From NCBI GenBank assembly GCA_963827155.1, contig CAWGZV010000002.1, positions 3,410,001-3,474,000 on the forward strand: a DNA stretch of 64,000 bases. The letters are read 5' to 3'. Below, in pieces: positions 1-9,401 of this stretch; positions within the stretch are counted from its first letter, which is position 1, and the number at the start of each line of letters is the position of its first letter. A program made the translations under genes and the position numbers. This stretch comes from UTCFX2 sp963827155 (GTDB lineage: Bacteria > Chloroflexota > Anaerolineae > Anaerolineales > UBA4823). The notes under the pieces were generated by a model. That model did not search any database, was not told where the DNA came from, and saw only the letters and a list, made by a program, of their open reading frames with translations.

Positions 1-294
1 ATCCAGCAAGCGCCGGTGGGTAATGGATTTTACCCGTCTGGCATTTGCCTGGGCTGAAAAATCGCTCAGAACCCCGCAGATTGCCCGTAAAATGAAAATT
101 AGGAGGAGAAAGAAAAGCAGGTTGGAAGTGCCCATCAGGGTCACCTTATCCAAAAAAACCTGGCTGATGACCTGGCTGAGGATTTTAGCCTGAATAAAAG
201 CGAAGACGCCAGCTGCCACGCTTAGTAATGAGATGACCAGCATTGCCAGTCGTCCTCGCCAAGCGAGCTGCAGCAAGCGCCTTTCCGGATGCAT
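1..294 (-). CDS. cydD: CydD-like ABC exporter subunit, N-terminal part (runs off the window)
   Basis: This is the first 98 codons of a gene whose 3' end lies outside the window. The translation begins MHPERRLLQLAWRGRLAM and shows two hydrophobic segments, around residues 18-38 and 55-75. This resembles the N-terminal membrane domain of CydD, half of the CydDC thiol/heme ABC exporter needed to assemble cytochrome bd. The start is the ATG at 294, 24 bp after the cydB stop, with only a weak ribosome site. Its place directly downstream of cydAB supports the call. The ATPase domain cannot be seen, so another ABC half-transporter is possible. Confidence 0.75.
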   Translation of the reverse strand, partial: MHPERRLLQLAWRGRLAMLVISLLSVAAGVFAFIQAKILSQVISQVFLDKVTLMGTSNLLFFLLLIFILRAICGVLSDFSAQANARRVKSITHRRLLD

Positions 295-318
295 GAATAT
301 TGGATTGGAGTTAAATCG

Positions 319-1350
319 TCAATAAACCAGTTTTGTATCGGCGTTAAGTCGCTTCCGAAATACCCAATAACTCCAGCCCTGATAGGCCAGGACAATCGGT
401 ACGAAGAACAAGGCCACAATCGTCATAACCCTAAGTGTATAAGGCGATGACGACGCATTGAAGATCGTCAGGCTGTAGACGGGGTTGATGCTTGAGACCA
501 TGACCCGCGGGAACAGGATCATGAACAGGGTTACCAGAGCGAATGCGATTGCTAGCAAGATCATCGTGAAAGCCCAGCCTTCACGCCGTTTTCGAATGAA
601 GTATCCTGCTAGAAGTGTAGCTGCCATCCCACTCAGGGGAACCACGCCTGGATTGACCCCAAGTCGATTCAGTACATCTGTGGAAATATAGGTTGCAGCC
701 AGCAAACCTAAAAGCAAGATAGCGGTCGCAACCCAGAGTTTTCCTTCTACGGCGTGAGCTTTTTCTCTAAGCTCTCCTTCGGTCTTCATGCTGATGAAAA
801 TCGCCCCATATAACGTAAAGGTTACCAGTGTGCTGACCCCTGCCAGCAGTGCATACGGGTTCAATAAGGTTAAAAAGCCGCCCACGTAATTCATATCAGC
901 ATCGATCGGCACCCCTCGAATCAGGTTTGCAAAGGCAACCCCGAGCAGCAGAGCAGGGATCGCACTTCCAAAGAAGAGGCACCAGTCCCACAGCCTGCGC
1001 CAACGTGGGTTCTTGTCCTTGCTGCGGAACTCGAATGCCACCCCTCTGGCGATCAGGGAAACCAGCAGAAGGAACAATGCTAGATAGAATCCGCTGAAAA
1101 GTGTTGCATACCAATGCGGAAAAGCTGCAAATGTGGCTCCGCCTGCGGTTAGCAGCCAGACCTCGTTGCCGTCCCAATGCGGGCCGATCGTGTTAATCAT
1201 CATCCGCCTTTTGTGGTCGACCTTGTCAGGATCTTTGTCTTTGCTCAAAAAAGGAAGCAGGATTCCAACCCCAAAATCAAATCCTTCCAGAACAAAGAAT
1301 CCGATGTAAAGAACTGCAATCAAAATAAACCATATCGAATTGAGCGACAT
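319..1350 (-). CDS. cydB: cytochrome bd ubiquinol/menaquinol oxidase subunit II
   Basis: CydB is the second membrane subunit of the quinol oxidase that reduces oxygen to water and supports respiration at low oxygen. The 343-residue protein begins MSLNSIWFILIAVLYIGFF, followed by the family signature LEGFDFGVG and NEVWLLTAGGA. About eight hydrophobic segments span the protein. Length fits the short CydB class. An AGGAGG-type ribosome site precedes the ATG. It lies 14 bp after cydA and was surely cotranscribed with it. Confidence 0.97.
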   Translation of the reverse strand: MSLNSIWFILIAVLYIGFFVLEGFDFGVGILLPFLSKDKDPDKVDHKRRMMINTIGPHWDGNEVWLLTAGGATFAAFPHWYATLFSGFYLALFLLLVSLIARGVAFEFRSKDKNPRWRRLWDWCLFFGSAIPALLLGVAFANLIRGVPIDADMNYVGGFLTLLNPYALLAGVSTLVTFTLYGAIFISMKTEGELREKAHAVEGKLWVATAILLLGLLAATYISTDVLNRLGVNPGVVPLSGMAATLLAGYFIRKRREGWAFTMILLAIAFALVTLFMILFPRVMVSSINPVYSLTIFNASSSPYTLRVMTIVALFFVPIVLAYQGWSYWVFRKRLNADTKLVY

Positions 1351-1364
1351 GTGGGCCTCCTCTG

Positions 1365-2753
1365 CTAATCCTGTGCGCCAACTAACGACGGGGTCATTTC
1401 CCCATCGGAGACAGGAGTCTCATCTCCAGGGATAATCCGGGCGTATTTGACGAACAGGTAAACAGTCGCCAGGATAAGCGCGGCGTATACGAGCGTGTAG
1501 GCAATGAGTGTAAACGCTACATGCCCGGCAGGGACAACATTGGATATCCCGTCTTGGATCTTCATCAACCCATATACCACCCATGGGAAGCGCCCAATCT
1601 CGGTCATCAGCCATCCAAACATATTTGCCAGGTACGGTAGGGGCAGTGCCCAGAAGAAAAAGTGGAGCGATTTTGGATGACGTTCCAGCAGCTCGCCCAT
1701 AGCCAGGAAAAGCCCCCATAACGCCAGCCCTATCATTAAAAATCCGAGCCCCACCATTAACCTGAAGCTCCAGTAAATTACCGCTACAGGCGGGATGTAA
1801 TTCCCTGAGCCGAATTTTTGCTCGTATTCGGCTTGCAGATCGTAAATGCCCTCCACAGTGCAGTCGAGCCGATTATAAGACAGCAGGCAGAGTATGCGCG
1901 GCAGACGGATCGAGAAGACTTCCTCGCGCTGCGCAAGATCGCCAATCGTGAGTAGTGAAAAGGAAGCCGGCGATTTAGTCCGCCAAAGGGCCTCTGCTGC
2001 AGCCATTTTCATCGGTTGGGTCTCGACGATATGCTGCGACTGGCTGTGCCCGTTGATCGCTACCAGCATCGTCGCGCCAACCCCAATAATTGCCGCAATT
2101 TCAAAGGATCTCCTGAACAGAGACGGCTGGTTGTTGCGGATCAGGTGATATGCGCTGATCCCCATCACAAAGAAGGCGGCAGTTACAAATCCGGCGGAGA
2201 TGGTATGAGGCGCCATCACCCAAACATTCGGGTTCAGGACCACCTCGAAGAAATCTATCATTTCTGCCCGCCCGTTCCGGATGACATAACCAACCGGTTC
2301 CTGCATAAAGGAGTTAGCAATCAGGATCCATATGGCAGAGACATTGGCTGCGATTGCCACCAACCACATCGCCAGCGCATGTGCACCCTTCGAGAGCTTT
2401 TCCCAACCAAAAATCCATACCCCGATGAACGTCGACTCCAGGAAGAAAGCCATGAGCGCTTCAATCGCCAACGGCGCTCCAAAAATATCTCCTACAAAGC
2501 GGGAATATTCCGACCAATTCATCCCGAATTGAAATTCCTGCACAATCCCTGTAACTACCCCCATCGCGAAATTGATCAAGAAAAGCTTCCCCCAAAACTT
2601 TGTCATCCGCAGGTACATCTCATTTCCTGATCGAACGTAGAGCGTCTCCATTAGCGCTACGATGACCGATAACCCCAAAGTCAGCGGGACGAAGAAGAAA
2701 TGGTAGACCGTGGTGATTCCAAATTGAAGTCTTCCCAATAGGACAGCATCCAT
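1365..2753 (-). CDS. cydA: cytochrome bd ubiquinol/menaquinol oxidase subunit I
   Basis: CydA carries hemes b558, b595 and d and the quinol site. The 462-residue sequence has the N-terminal heme-ligand histidine (H18, in TTVYHFFFVP), the conserved GMNWSEYSRFVG block, a second ligand region at H183 (APHTISAGF), and the C-terminal GRFPWVVYGLM block. In most CydA proteins this block reads GRQPW. The short Q-loop is typical of non-enterobacterial enzymes. The start at 2753 has GAGGAGC about 9 bp upstream. The Rrf2 gene immediately upstream on the same strand is the likely regulator. Confidence 0.97.
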   Translation of the reverse strand: MDAVLLGRLQFGITTVYHFFFVPLTLGLSVIVALMETLYVRSGNEMYLRMTKFWGKLFLINFAMGVVTGIVQEFQFGMNWSEYSRFVGDIFGAPLAIEALMAFFLESTFIGVWIFGWEKLSKGAHALAMWLVAIAANVSAIWILIANSFMQEPVGYVIRNGRAEMIDFFEVVLNPNVWVMAPHTISAGFVTAAFFVMGISAYHLIRNNQPSLFRRSFEIAAIIGVGATMLVAINGHSQSQHIVETQPMKMAAAEALWRTKSPASFSLLTIGDLAQREEVFSIRLPRILCLLSYNRLDCTVEGIYDLQAEYEQKFGSGNYIPPVAVIYWSFRLMVGLGFLMIGLALWGLFLAMGELLERHPKSLHFFFWALPLPYLANMFGWLMTEIGRFPWVVYGLMKIQDGISNVVPAGHVAFTLIAYTLVYAALILATVYLFVKYARIIPGDETPVSDGEMTPSLVGAQD

Positions 2754-2899
2754 ATTATCAGCTCCTCGATTATTCCGATCTTATTGCTCTTTCCAACAAT
2801 TCAATCCAAGCAAGGAAAAAGGCTCTCATTCCATGTATTATCCTATATTCAAAAATGCTTCGTCGTTTCAAATTCCCTTCATGCTTGTAAATCTGAGCT

Positions 2900-3376
2900 T
2901 CAATTGGAGGCAGTAGGGCAAGATAGCTGCTTGGTCAACGCAGGGATCGAATTCTCTGACGGCAGGCATCCTGTTTCTTTGGCAAGTTCCGCCAGGCTTG
3001 TCGCCTCTAATTCCTTCAAGACTGACCGCTGCAAACGGTTCCAGCAACGGTTTACCGGGCAGTGTGGTGCCTGAGGGCAAGCTTTTTCCCCATTTACACA
3101 ATCAGAGATCAATAATGGGCCTTCGATCGCTTCCCAGATGTGTCTCAACTGCACGGACTCGGCTGGCAACCCCAGCTCTACGCCACCGTTTGGTCCTTTA
3201 TAGGTTCGGATCAATCCAACCCTCCCTAAATCTGCGATAATTCTCCGCAGAAAAGGGCTTGGAATTTGCATTTCCCTTTGAACCATCTGAGTGGGCATGC
3301 GCCGCCCTGACTCATGCCTGGCTAGACACAACATCACCCGTACTGCATAATCTGTGCGTCGGTTGATTTTGAACAT
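2900..3376 (-). CDS. Rrf2-family transcriptional regulator, probable Fe-S sensor
   Basis: This 158-residue protein has an N-terminal winged helix (RRTDYAVRVMLCLARHES) and the Rrf2 block GPNGGVELGLP. Three cysteines, C93, C100 and C106 (CVNGEKACPQAPHC), match the [2Fe-2S] or [4Fe-4S] ligand set of IscR, NsrR and RsrR. It sits directly upstream of cydABD on the same strand, 146 bp before cydA, so it probably senses oxygen, nitric oxide or redox state and controls the bd oxidase and itself. Which signal it reads cannot be told from sequence. A second, related regulator lies at 41743-42177. Confidence 0.93.
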   Translation of the reverse strand: MFKINRRTDYAVRVMLCLARHESGRRMPTQMVQREMQIPSPFLRRIIADLGRVGLIRTYKGPNGGVELGLPAESVQLRHIWEAIEGPLLISDCVNGEKACPQAPHCPVNRCWNRLQRSVLKELEATSLAELAKETGCLPSENSIPALTKQLSCPTASN

Positions 3377-3406
3377 AGCCGCCCATATCCTTTACCTGAT
3401 TTGTAA

Positions 3407-3423
3407 ACGATTTATAGAATCGT
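3407..3423. promoter_or_regulatory. inverted repeat upstream of the first Rrf2 gene
   Basis: A perfect 6-bp inverted repeat, ACGATT-TATAG-AATCGT, lies 31 bp before the Rrf2 start codon. That position overlaps where the core promoter should be. It could be an autoregulatory operator for Rrf2. This is inference from symmetry and position. Confidence 0.4.
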
Positions 3424-3469
3424 AAAGAATTTGCAGGCGCGGCGTCAACAACCTTTTGTCACCCCTTTA

Positions 3470-3485
3470 TGTGACAGAAATCACA
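3470..3485. promoter_or_regulatory. CRP/FNR-family binding site, perfect TGTGA-N6-TCACA
   Basis: The 16-mer TGTGACAGAAATCACA has both perfect half-sites of the CRP-type consensus with the standard 6-bp spacer. Its centre is about 101 bp upstream of the Rrf2 start. A further overlapping inverted repeat, TGTCAC-N8-GTGACA, spans 3457-3476. Similar sites lie before the hydrogenase operon (30593) and the second Rrf2 gene (42258). Confidence 0.6.
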
Positions 3486-3517
3486 GTTAGATTCTCTTTA
3501 AGGGTGATCGGGAAAAC

Positions 3518-4052
3518 TTATGCGTGCCAGAAACCGTGCCTGACCGGGCGGACATCTTCGACAGTGATGAATGCTGACTTCATCCACCTCATTGACGATC
3601 TTTTGCACCCGGTCGATGTTCTTGCGCAGCACACTGCAGCTTAACAGGGATACCACTCCGTCTTTCCCCCTTGCCGGGATCTCAGTGATTGCATATCCCT
3701 CAGCTCGCATCCGATCCGCAATTGCGGAACCCAGCCGCGAACTCACGATGCTAAGCTGCACATGCCCGATTGCAAGCCGTTCCTCGATCAGCATTCCAAC
3801 CACATTTCCAGTTGCAAACCCGGCAGCGTAGCCGAGCACGTTCAGGGGATTATCCAGGTTGCTTAGCACCGATCCAATTGCCAGCACGAAGATGCTGGAC
3901 TGGAAAAACCCCAGCACCCAGGCGATCCCTTTCCGGCCGCGGATGACCACCAACACGCGAAGCGTATCGAGAGCCATATCGGTGACGCGCAAGAAGAAGA
4001 TCAAAACCGCCGAAAACCACGGCGAGAGAGACAGCAGGTTTTCCATATCCAA
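3518..4052 (-). CDS. UPF0316/DUF2179-type membrane protein, frameshifted near its end
   Basis: The protein has an N-terminal membrane region (FFLRVTDMALDTLRVLVVIR) and a soluble C-terminal domain of the DUF2179 type (GYAITEIPARGKDGVVSLL). The function of this family is not established. The uninterrupted frame runs on to 3498 with a non-family tail. Removing one base near 3575 restores the usual ending, AFITVEDVRPVRHGFWHA, with a stop at 3518-3520. The gene therefore appears intact apart from a one-base insertion. The start at 4052 is the ORF-opening ATG. The call rests on the paired domains and the recovered C terminus. Confidence 0.8.
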
Positions 4053-4084
4053 CCACTTTCAAATATTATTGATATCTAACAAGG

Positions 4085-6289
4085 CTAATGCACCTGCAGG
4101 CTGCCTTCACTGGCGCTGACCAGCTGTTCTGCTTCGGTCTGCTGGTTTTTCAATTCAGGCAAATATAGTCTTTCCAGGTATTCCTTAACCATCCTGCGCA
4201 TGCTGAACTGCGGTCCAATTGTCCGGATAGATTCTTTGACCCTGGATATCCACTCCCCGGGTAATCCATCCGACGACCGGGTCTGGTAGTACAGCGGTAC
4301 GATCTCATTTTCCAATAAATCGTATAGGCTTTTCGCGTCTTCGGTATCTTGCCGGTCCGGATCGTCATAATCGCGATCCTCGCCAATCGCCCAACCATTT
4401 CGTCCATTGAAGCCCTCTCGCCACCAGCCATCCAGCACCGAGAAATTAAGCACGCCGTTCATCCCGGCTTTCTGCCCGGAGGTGCCCGAGGCTTCATTCG
4501 GACGTCTCGGCGTGTTCATCCACACGTCGACCCCTTGGACCAGGTAGCGCGCCAGGTTCATGTCGTAATCTTCGAGGAATACCAACCGTCCCCCGCTTTC
4601 CGACTTTTTTACCATCCGATAGACTTCCTGGATCAGCATCTTCCCGCCTTCGTGATCGGGGTGCGATTTCCCTGCAAAAATAATCTGCACCGGTCGGTCG
4701 ACATCGTTGATGATGGTCAAAAGCCGGTCTGGGTCCGACAATATCAAGTTCGCCCGCTTATAGGGCGCAAACCGGCGTGCGAAACCGATTGTGAGTGAAT
4801 ACGGGTTGAGCAGCACGCCCGAGGCGACTACCTGCACCGGGTGCCAGCCGCCCTTCAGCCAGCGCTGCCTGGCGCGCTCCCGGATATTGGCACTGAGCTT
4901 GCGTTTGAGATGCAGCCGCACGCTCCAGAGTTGGTCATCTGGGATATTGTTTACCAGCTCCCATACGTCCGGATCATCCGCGTTCTCCAACCAATCCATC
5001 CCCAAGTAGCGCTCATAAAGATGCCGCAGTCGGCGAGCCAGCCACGTCCCGACGTGAACGCCGTTTGTGATATGCGTGATTGGGACCTCATCAGTGCTCC
5101 GAGTTGGCCACAGATACGCCCACATTTTCCTTGCAACCTGTCCGTGCAGCTCAGAAACCGCATTCCGGGCAGCCGAGTGCTTCAATGCAAACGCGGGCAT
5201 GCTGAACATGTCTCCCCAGCTCACGGTGTGGCGTCCAAGGTCGACGAACTGCTCTCGGTTGAGCCCCAGCTGCGGCCATAAGTTCGCAAAATACTTATCC
5301 ACAAGCCACAATGGAAATTCATCGTTACCAGCCGGTACGGGTGTATGGGTCGTGAAAATATTGCTGCGGGTCACAGTTTCGGCAGCTTCAGCAAAGGAAA
5401 GGCCAGATCCAATATATTCTCGAATCCGTTCAAGGGTCATAAAGGCGGAATGACCTTCATTCATATGCCATACATTCGGCTGGTATCCTAGTTTTCGCAG
5501 GGCGCGCACCCCTCCTATTCCCAACAAGATCTCTTGGGATATCCGCAGGTCCAGATCGCTGCTGTAAAGCCGGGCTGTCAGCGATCGGTCGGAAGGTGAG
5601 TTCGAATCCAGGTCAGCATCCAGCAGATATAGCGGAACTCTGCCCACCCGTACTTCCCACATCCGAACCCTAACTTCACGACCTGGCAGCTCTACGGAGA
5701 CCGTCAGGGGCTCGCCGCTTTCTTCTACCAGCGGGATCACGGGTAAATCTTCGAACCTTTGAACGTTGTACTGCGCTTCTTGCCAGCCGTCTTCGCTGAT
5801 CCGCTGAGTAAAATAGCCTTCGGTATAGAAAAATCCTGTCGCCACAAATGGCAGTCCGAGATCGCTGGCTTCTTTTGTGTGGTCGCCAGATAGAATTCCT
5901 AACCCGCCGGCGTAGATCGGCAGCGTTTCATGCATCCCGAACTCCATGGAGAAATAGGCGATCAGACGGTCTTTTAGTTCAGGATGCGTCTTAGAGAAAT
6001 AGGTCTCGTCAGCGAGCATATACTGCTCAAATGCTCGCATGGTCCGGTCGTAGAAATCCAGGTAGTAGCGGTTGTTCATCGCTGCGTTCAGGCGCGGGCG
6101 CTGAACCTGGCGCAGGAATTTCACCGGGTTGTGGCAGCTTGTCTCCCATAAGTCCGGGTCGATCCGAGAAAAAAGGCGCTGTGCGTCAGGATTCCAGGTC
6201 CACCACAGGTTGTACGAAAGATCGGCCAGAGCATAGATCCGGCGTGGCAGACTAAATGAATTAGGTACTTGGGCGCGAAACCTCAACAT
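4085..6289 (-). CDS. glgP: alpha-glucan phosphorylase (GT35), short bacterial/archaeal type
   Basis: The enzyme releases glucose-1-phosphate from glycogen or maltodextrins using pyridoxal phosphate. Visible motifs are the N-terminal LSYNLWWTWNPDA, the mid-protein GGLGILSGDH, RFAPYKRANL and FAGKSHPDHEGGK, and the PLP-lysine region GTSGQKAGMNG. The frame is open upstream to an ATG at 6358, but the extra 23 residues look unconserved. I prefer the ATG at 6289 (MLRFRAQVPNS); neither start has a strong ribosome site. It is divergent from the lactate-utilisation genes and shares a short intergenic space with them. Confidence 0.93.
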   Translation of the reverse strand: MLRFRAQVPNSFSLPRRIYALADLSYNLWWTWNPDAQRLFSRIDPDLWETSCHNPVKFLRQVQRPRLNAAMNNRYYLDFYDRTMRAFEQYMLADETYFSKTHPELKDRLIAYFSMEFGMHETLPIYAGGLGILSGDHTKEASDLGLPFVATGFFYTEGYFTQRISEDGWQEAQYNVQRFEDLPVIPLVEESGEPLTVSVELPGREVRVRMWEVRVGRVPLYLLDADLDSNSPSDRSLTARLYSSDLDLRISQEILLGIGGVRALRKLGYQPNVWHMNEGHSAFMTLERIREYIGSGLSFAEAAETVTRSNIFTTHTPVPAGNDEFPLWLVDKYFANLWPQLGLNREQFVDLGRHTVSWGDMFSMPAFALKHSAARNAVSELHGQVARKMWAYLWPTRSTDEVPITHITNGVHVGTWLARRLRHLYERYLGMDWLENADDPDVWELVNNIPDDQLWSVRLHLKRKLSANIRERARQRWLKGGWHPVQVVASGVLLNPYSLTIGFARRFAPYKRANLILSDPDRLLTIINDVDRPVQIIFAGKSHPDHEGGKMLIQEVYRMVKKSESGGRLVFLEDYDMNLARYLVQGVDVWMNTPRRPNEASGTSGQKAGMNGVLNFSVLDGWWREGFNGRNGWAIGEDRDYDDPDRQDTEDAKSLYDLLENEIVPLYYQTRSSDGLPGEWISRVKESIRTIGPQFSMRRMVKEYLERLYLPELKNQQTEAEQLVSASEGSLQVH

Positions 6290-6442
6290 AAGAAATCCAA
6301 TCTTTTCCGATAAATTCAGGTATTCATCCCTGGGACAATTAACATGGAAAACAATCATACCACATGCCCAGACCTTTTCCAGTCGTCGGCAGCTTGCTGT
6401 CCCGCTTGCATCGAACCCAGGCTGGCGATAAAATAGTGATTC

Positions 6443-7177
6443 ATGACAGAGACAATCAACCTTTTCATCACCTGCCTGATCGACAGCTTATATCCATCTA
6501 CAGCCGAATCGGTCATCAAGATTCTCCAGCGCCTCGGTATGCGAGTTGAGATTCCGCCTGGACAGACCTGCTGCGGTCAGCCTGCATTCAATGCCGGGAT
6601 GCGTGCGCAGGCTGAACCCATCGCCAGGCACACCATTCAAGTTTTCGAGCGCGCCGAAGGTCCAGTGGTTGTCCCATCCGGATCATGCGCTGCCATGATT
6701 CGCATCGGTTATCTCGAGCTCTTCGCCGAAGATCCGATCTGGCTGCCGCGCGCCCACAAGCTGGCGGAGCGCACCTTCGAGCTCAGCGAGTTTATAGTCG
6801 ATGTCCTTGATGTGACCGATCTGGGCGCTCGTTGGCCGGGCAAACTCGCTTACCATGCATCCTGCCATCTTTTACGCGAGCTTGGGGTTGATCGCCAGCC
6901 CCGACTGCTGTTGAATGCCGTGCGGGATGCGGAGCTGGTCAACCTGCCTGGTGCCTACGACTGCTGTGGGTTTGGCGGTGTCTTTTCCGCCGAGCATCCC
7001 GAGTTATCATCAGCGATGCTGGCTCGAAAAATCGAAAATATTGAAGCTGCCGGCGCCCCTGTGGTGGTTGCTTGCGATGCCGGCTGCATCACCAATATCC
7101 AGGGTGGGCTCCGGCGCGCAGGTCGACCGCAGCGCGTTGCTCACATCGCCGATATTCTCGCCAGATCTGCAGATTAA
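6443..7177 (+). CDS. lutA: LutA/YkgE-family (Fe-S)-binding protein
   Basis: The 244-residue protein has two cysteine-rich CCG domains, with motifs QTCCGQPAFNAG and YDCCGFGG, as in LutA, the small subunit of the three-part L-lactate oxidation system. LutA-type subunits pass electrons from lactate via Fe-S centres. The downstream gene, 4 bp away, encodes both other Lut subunits in one chain. Together they should oxidise lactate (or a related hydroxy acid) to pyruvate. The start ATG at 6443 gives MTETINLFITCLIDSLYP, the expected family N terminus. Confidence 0.92.
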   Translation: MTETINLFITCLIDSLYPSTAESVIKILQRLGMRVEIPPGQTCCGQPAFNAGMRAQAEPIARHTIQVFERAEGPVVVPSGSCAAMIRIGYLELFAEDPIWLPRAHKLAERTFELSEFIVDVLDVTDLGARWPGKLAYHASCHLLRELGVDRQPRLLLNAVRDAELVNLPGAYDCCGFGGVFSAEHPELSSAMLARKIENIEAAGAPVVVACDAGCITNIQGGLRRAGRPQRVAHIADILARSAD

Positions 7178-7181
7178 ACCG

Positions 7182-9401
7182 ATGCCAGACAGATTTCGCC
7201 AGAAAATCCACCTCGCCCTCGCCGACAGTCAGCTCCAGTCTGCGTTGGATAACAACGCGGAACGCCGGCAGGGTGCCTTCACCGCTGCTTTTGAATCGCT
7301 TCCTGAAGGCCGCCAGGCCTTTCGTCAGCGCGCCCATGATATCCGCCAGGCTGTGGTCGCAGACCTGGACCGCTACCTTGAGCAGTTCGCAAAAAAGGCT
7401 GCTGCGAATGGAATGACTATACACTATGCCTCCGATGCTGGCGAGGCAGTAGAGACCGTGCTTAGAATTGCGCAGGATGCAGGCGCAAGCCTGATTGCCA
7501 AATCGAAGACCATGGTCGGTGAGGAGATTCACCTCAACGAACACCTGGAAGCCAAGGGCTTTCGAGTGGTCGAAACCGATCTTGGCGAGTATATCATTCA
7601 GCTGCGCGGCGAACCGCCTGCTCACATCATCACCCCTGCCGTCCATCTGACGCGAGCCCAGGTCGCCAAGACTTTCGAGGAGAAGATCGGTCTGCCATTC
7701 ACCACCGATATCCCCGCCCTCACTGCTGCAGCTCGAAGAGTGCTGCGTGCAACCTTCCTGCAGGCAGATATCGGGATATCTGGCGTAAATTTTGGCGTTG
7801 CTGAGACCGGCACGCTTGTCCTGGTCACCAATGAGGGCAACGGGCGGATGTGCACCTCCCTCCCGGACATCCACATCGCATTAATGGGCATCGAGCGTCT
7901 GGTTCCCTCCTTCGCCGATTTGGCAGTTATGCTCAACCTGCTCCCGCGCTCCGCCACCGGTCAGAAGCTAAGCGTTTATACCAGTTTGATCCACAGCCCA
8001 CGATCTCCAGAAGAAGGTGAAGGACCTAGCCAGCGCCACCTCATTTTGCTTGATAACGGACGTCAGTCTATGCGTTTCTCTCCGCTGTCAGAGGCGCTAT
8101 ACTGCATCCGCTGCGGCGCCTGCCTGAATGCCTGCCCGGTCTTTCGGGAGATCGGCGGACATGCCTATGTCGGTCCGGCTGGGCAGCCGACAACTTATCC
8201 AGGACCAATCGGCTCGCTCGTATCCCCTGGTTTATTTGGAATCGCCAAATTCGGAAATCTGGCCCGAGCCACCAGCCTTTGCGGGGCTTGCAAGGACGCC
8301 TGCCCGGTCGATATCGATTTGCCTGGGCTGCTCCTGCGTGTTCGCGCCGGCGCTGGCGCTCAAGCTGGCGCGGCTGATCGTCCCCGTGCTGCAAACTTGG
8401 AGAATGCGGTCGATACTGCGAAACCAGCCGGCATCAACGAGACTGCCTATCTTCCGCCCACCTCCGATCCCCATGTCCAAACCGGTCTGTCCGAGAAATC
8501 CAAAAATCTCACCCAAAAACCGCCGAGCGGCGCTCATATCCCGATCGCTTTGCGAATTGGGCTTTTTTTCTTTTCCATTTTCGCCCGTTCGCCCGCAAGG
8601 TACCAGTTAGCCCAGCGATTCGCCGGAGTGTTCACCCGGCTGGTACCCGGATCAGATGGGTGGATGCACATGCCCGCCTTTACCGGCTGGGGGCTACGGC
8701 GAGATTTCCCGCGCTTCGCCCTCCGTCCCTTCAGCGCCTCTCCATTAGCACGCCAGCTAGCCTTGCACAAGCCAGGCAGCCCGCCTTTGCAGCTCAATCG
8801 GAAAGCGCCCGTTGGCAAGCCTATTTCGGCTGCTCCGATCGTCGCAGCCCAACCGATCCCCGGCGTTGATGATGAGAATCCACTGACCCGCTTCAGCGAT
8901 GAGCTGAAGGCTTTGGGCGGCGAAGTAATCCGCTGCCGCCTGGACGATCTCTCCGATCGCGTATTAGCAGCTCTCCAGGTGCGTCAAGAAAGCCGAATCC
9001 AGGCATGGGAGCCTGCTTTCCTCCCGCCTGGTCTATTAGATGTGCTGAACTCTCAAGGGATATCCATCACGCATACCGCCGATCCATCGATCCGTATCGG
9101 GCTGACCGGAGCGCTGGCCGGCATCGCCGAAACGGGCTCCCTGGTGATCCCAGCCGCTCTGGGATGCCCTCCCAGCGCTTCCCTCCTGCCCGAGATTCAC
9201 ATGGCGGTCCTGCCATCCGAACGCTTGCTCCCCAGGCTTGCGGACGCCCTTGCCTTGCCTGAGATACCCCAATTTTCCTCAGTCTCTATCGTAACCGGCC
9301 CATCCCGCACTGCAGACATCGAAATGACCCTCACGATCGGGGTCCACGGTCCCGGGGAGCTGGTGGTCTTCTTGCTCGCGGAGCCTTTAATCGCTGCTTA
9401 G
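7182..9401 (+). CDS. LutB-LutC fusion, lactate utilisation iron-sulfur protein
   Basis: The 739-residue protein starts at the ATG 4 bp after lutA; the frame is open further upstream, but that part overlaps lutA. Residues about 60-300 form an LUD domain (NFGVAETGTLVLVTNEGNGR). Two ferredoxin motifs follow, CIRCGACLNACP near 308-319 and CGACKDACPVD near 367-377, as in LutB. Residues about 590-739 are a second LUD domain (GLTGALAGIAETGSLVIP) equivalent to LutC. LutB and LutC are usually separate proteins. The reading frame is continuous across a low-complexity linker, so the fusion is not caused by an indel at the junction. Confidence 0.9.
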   Translation: MPDRFRQKIHLALADSQLQSALDNNAERRQGAFTAAFESLPEGRQAFRQRAHDIRQAVVADLDRYLEQFAKKAAANGMTIHYASDAGEAVETVLRIAQDAGASLIAKSKTMVGEEIHLNEHLEAKGFRVVETDLGEYIIQLRGEPPAHIITPAVHLTRAQVAKTFEEKIGLPFTTDIPALTAAARRVLRATFLQADIGISGVNFGVAETGTLVLVTNEGNGRMCTSLPDIHIALMGIERLVPSFADLAVMLNLLPRSATGQKLSVYTSLIHSPRSPEEGEGPSQRHLILLDNGRQSMRFSPLSEALYCIRCGACLNACPVFREIGGHAYVGPAGQPTTYPGPIGSLVSPGLFGIAKFGNLARATSLCGACKDACPVDIDLPGLLLRVRAGAGAQAGAADRPRAANLENAVDTAKPAGINETAYLPPTSDPHVQTGLSEKSKNLTQKPPSGAHIPIALRIGLFFFSIFARSPARYQLAQRFAGVFTRLVPGSDGWMHMPAFTGWGLRRDFPRFALRPFSASPLARQLALHKPGSPPLQLNRKAPVGKPISAAPIVAAQPIPGVDDENPLTRFSDELKALGGEVIRCRLDDLSDRVLAALQVRQESRIQAWEPAFLPPGLLDVLNSQGISITHTADPSIRIGLTGALAGIAETGSLVIPAALGCPPSASLLPEIHMAVLPSERLLPRLADALALPEIPQFSSVSIVTGPSRTADIEMTLTIGVHGPGELVVFLLAEPLIAA

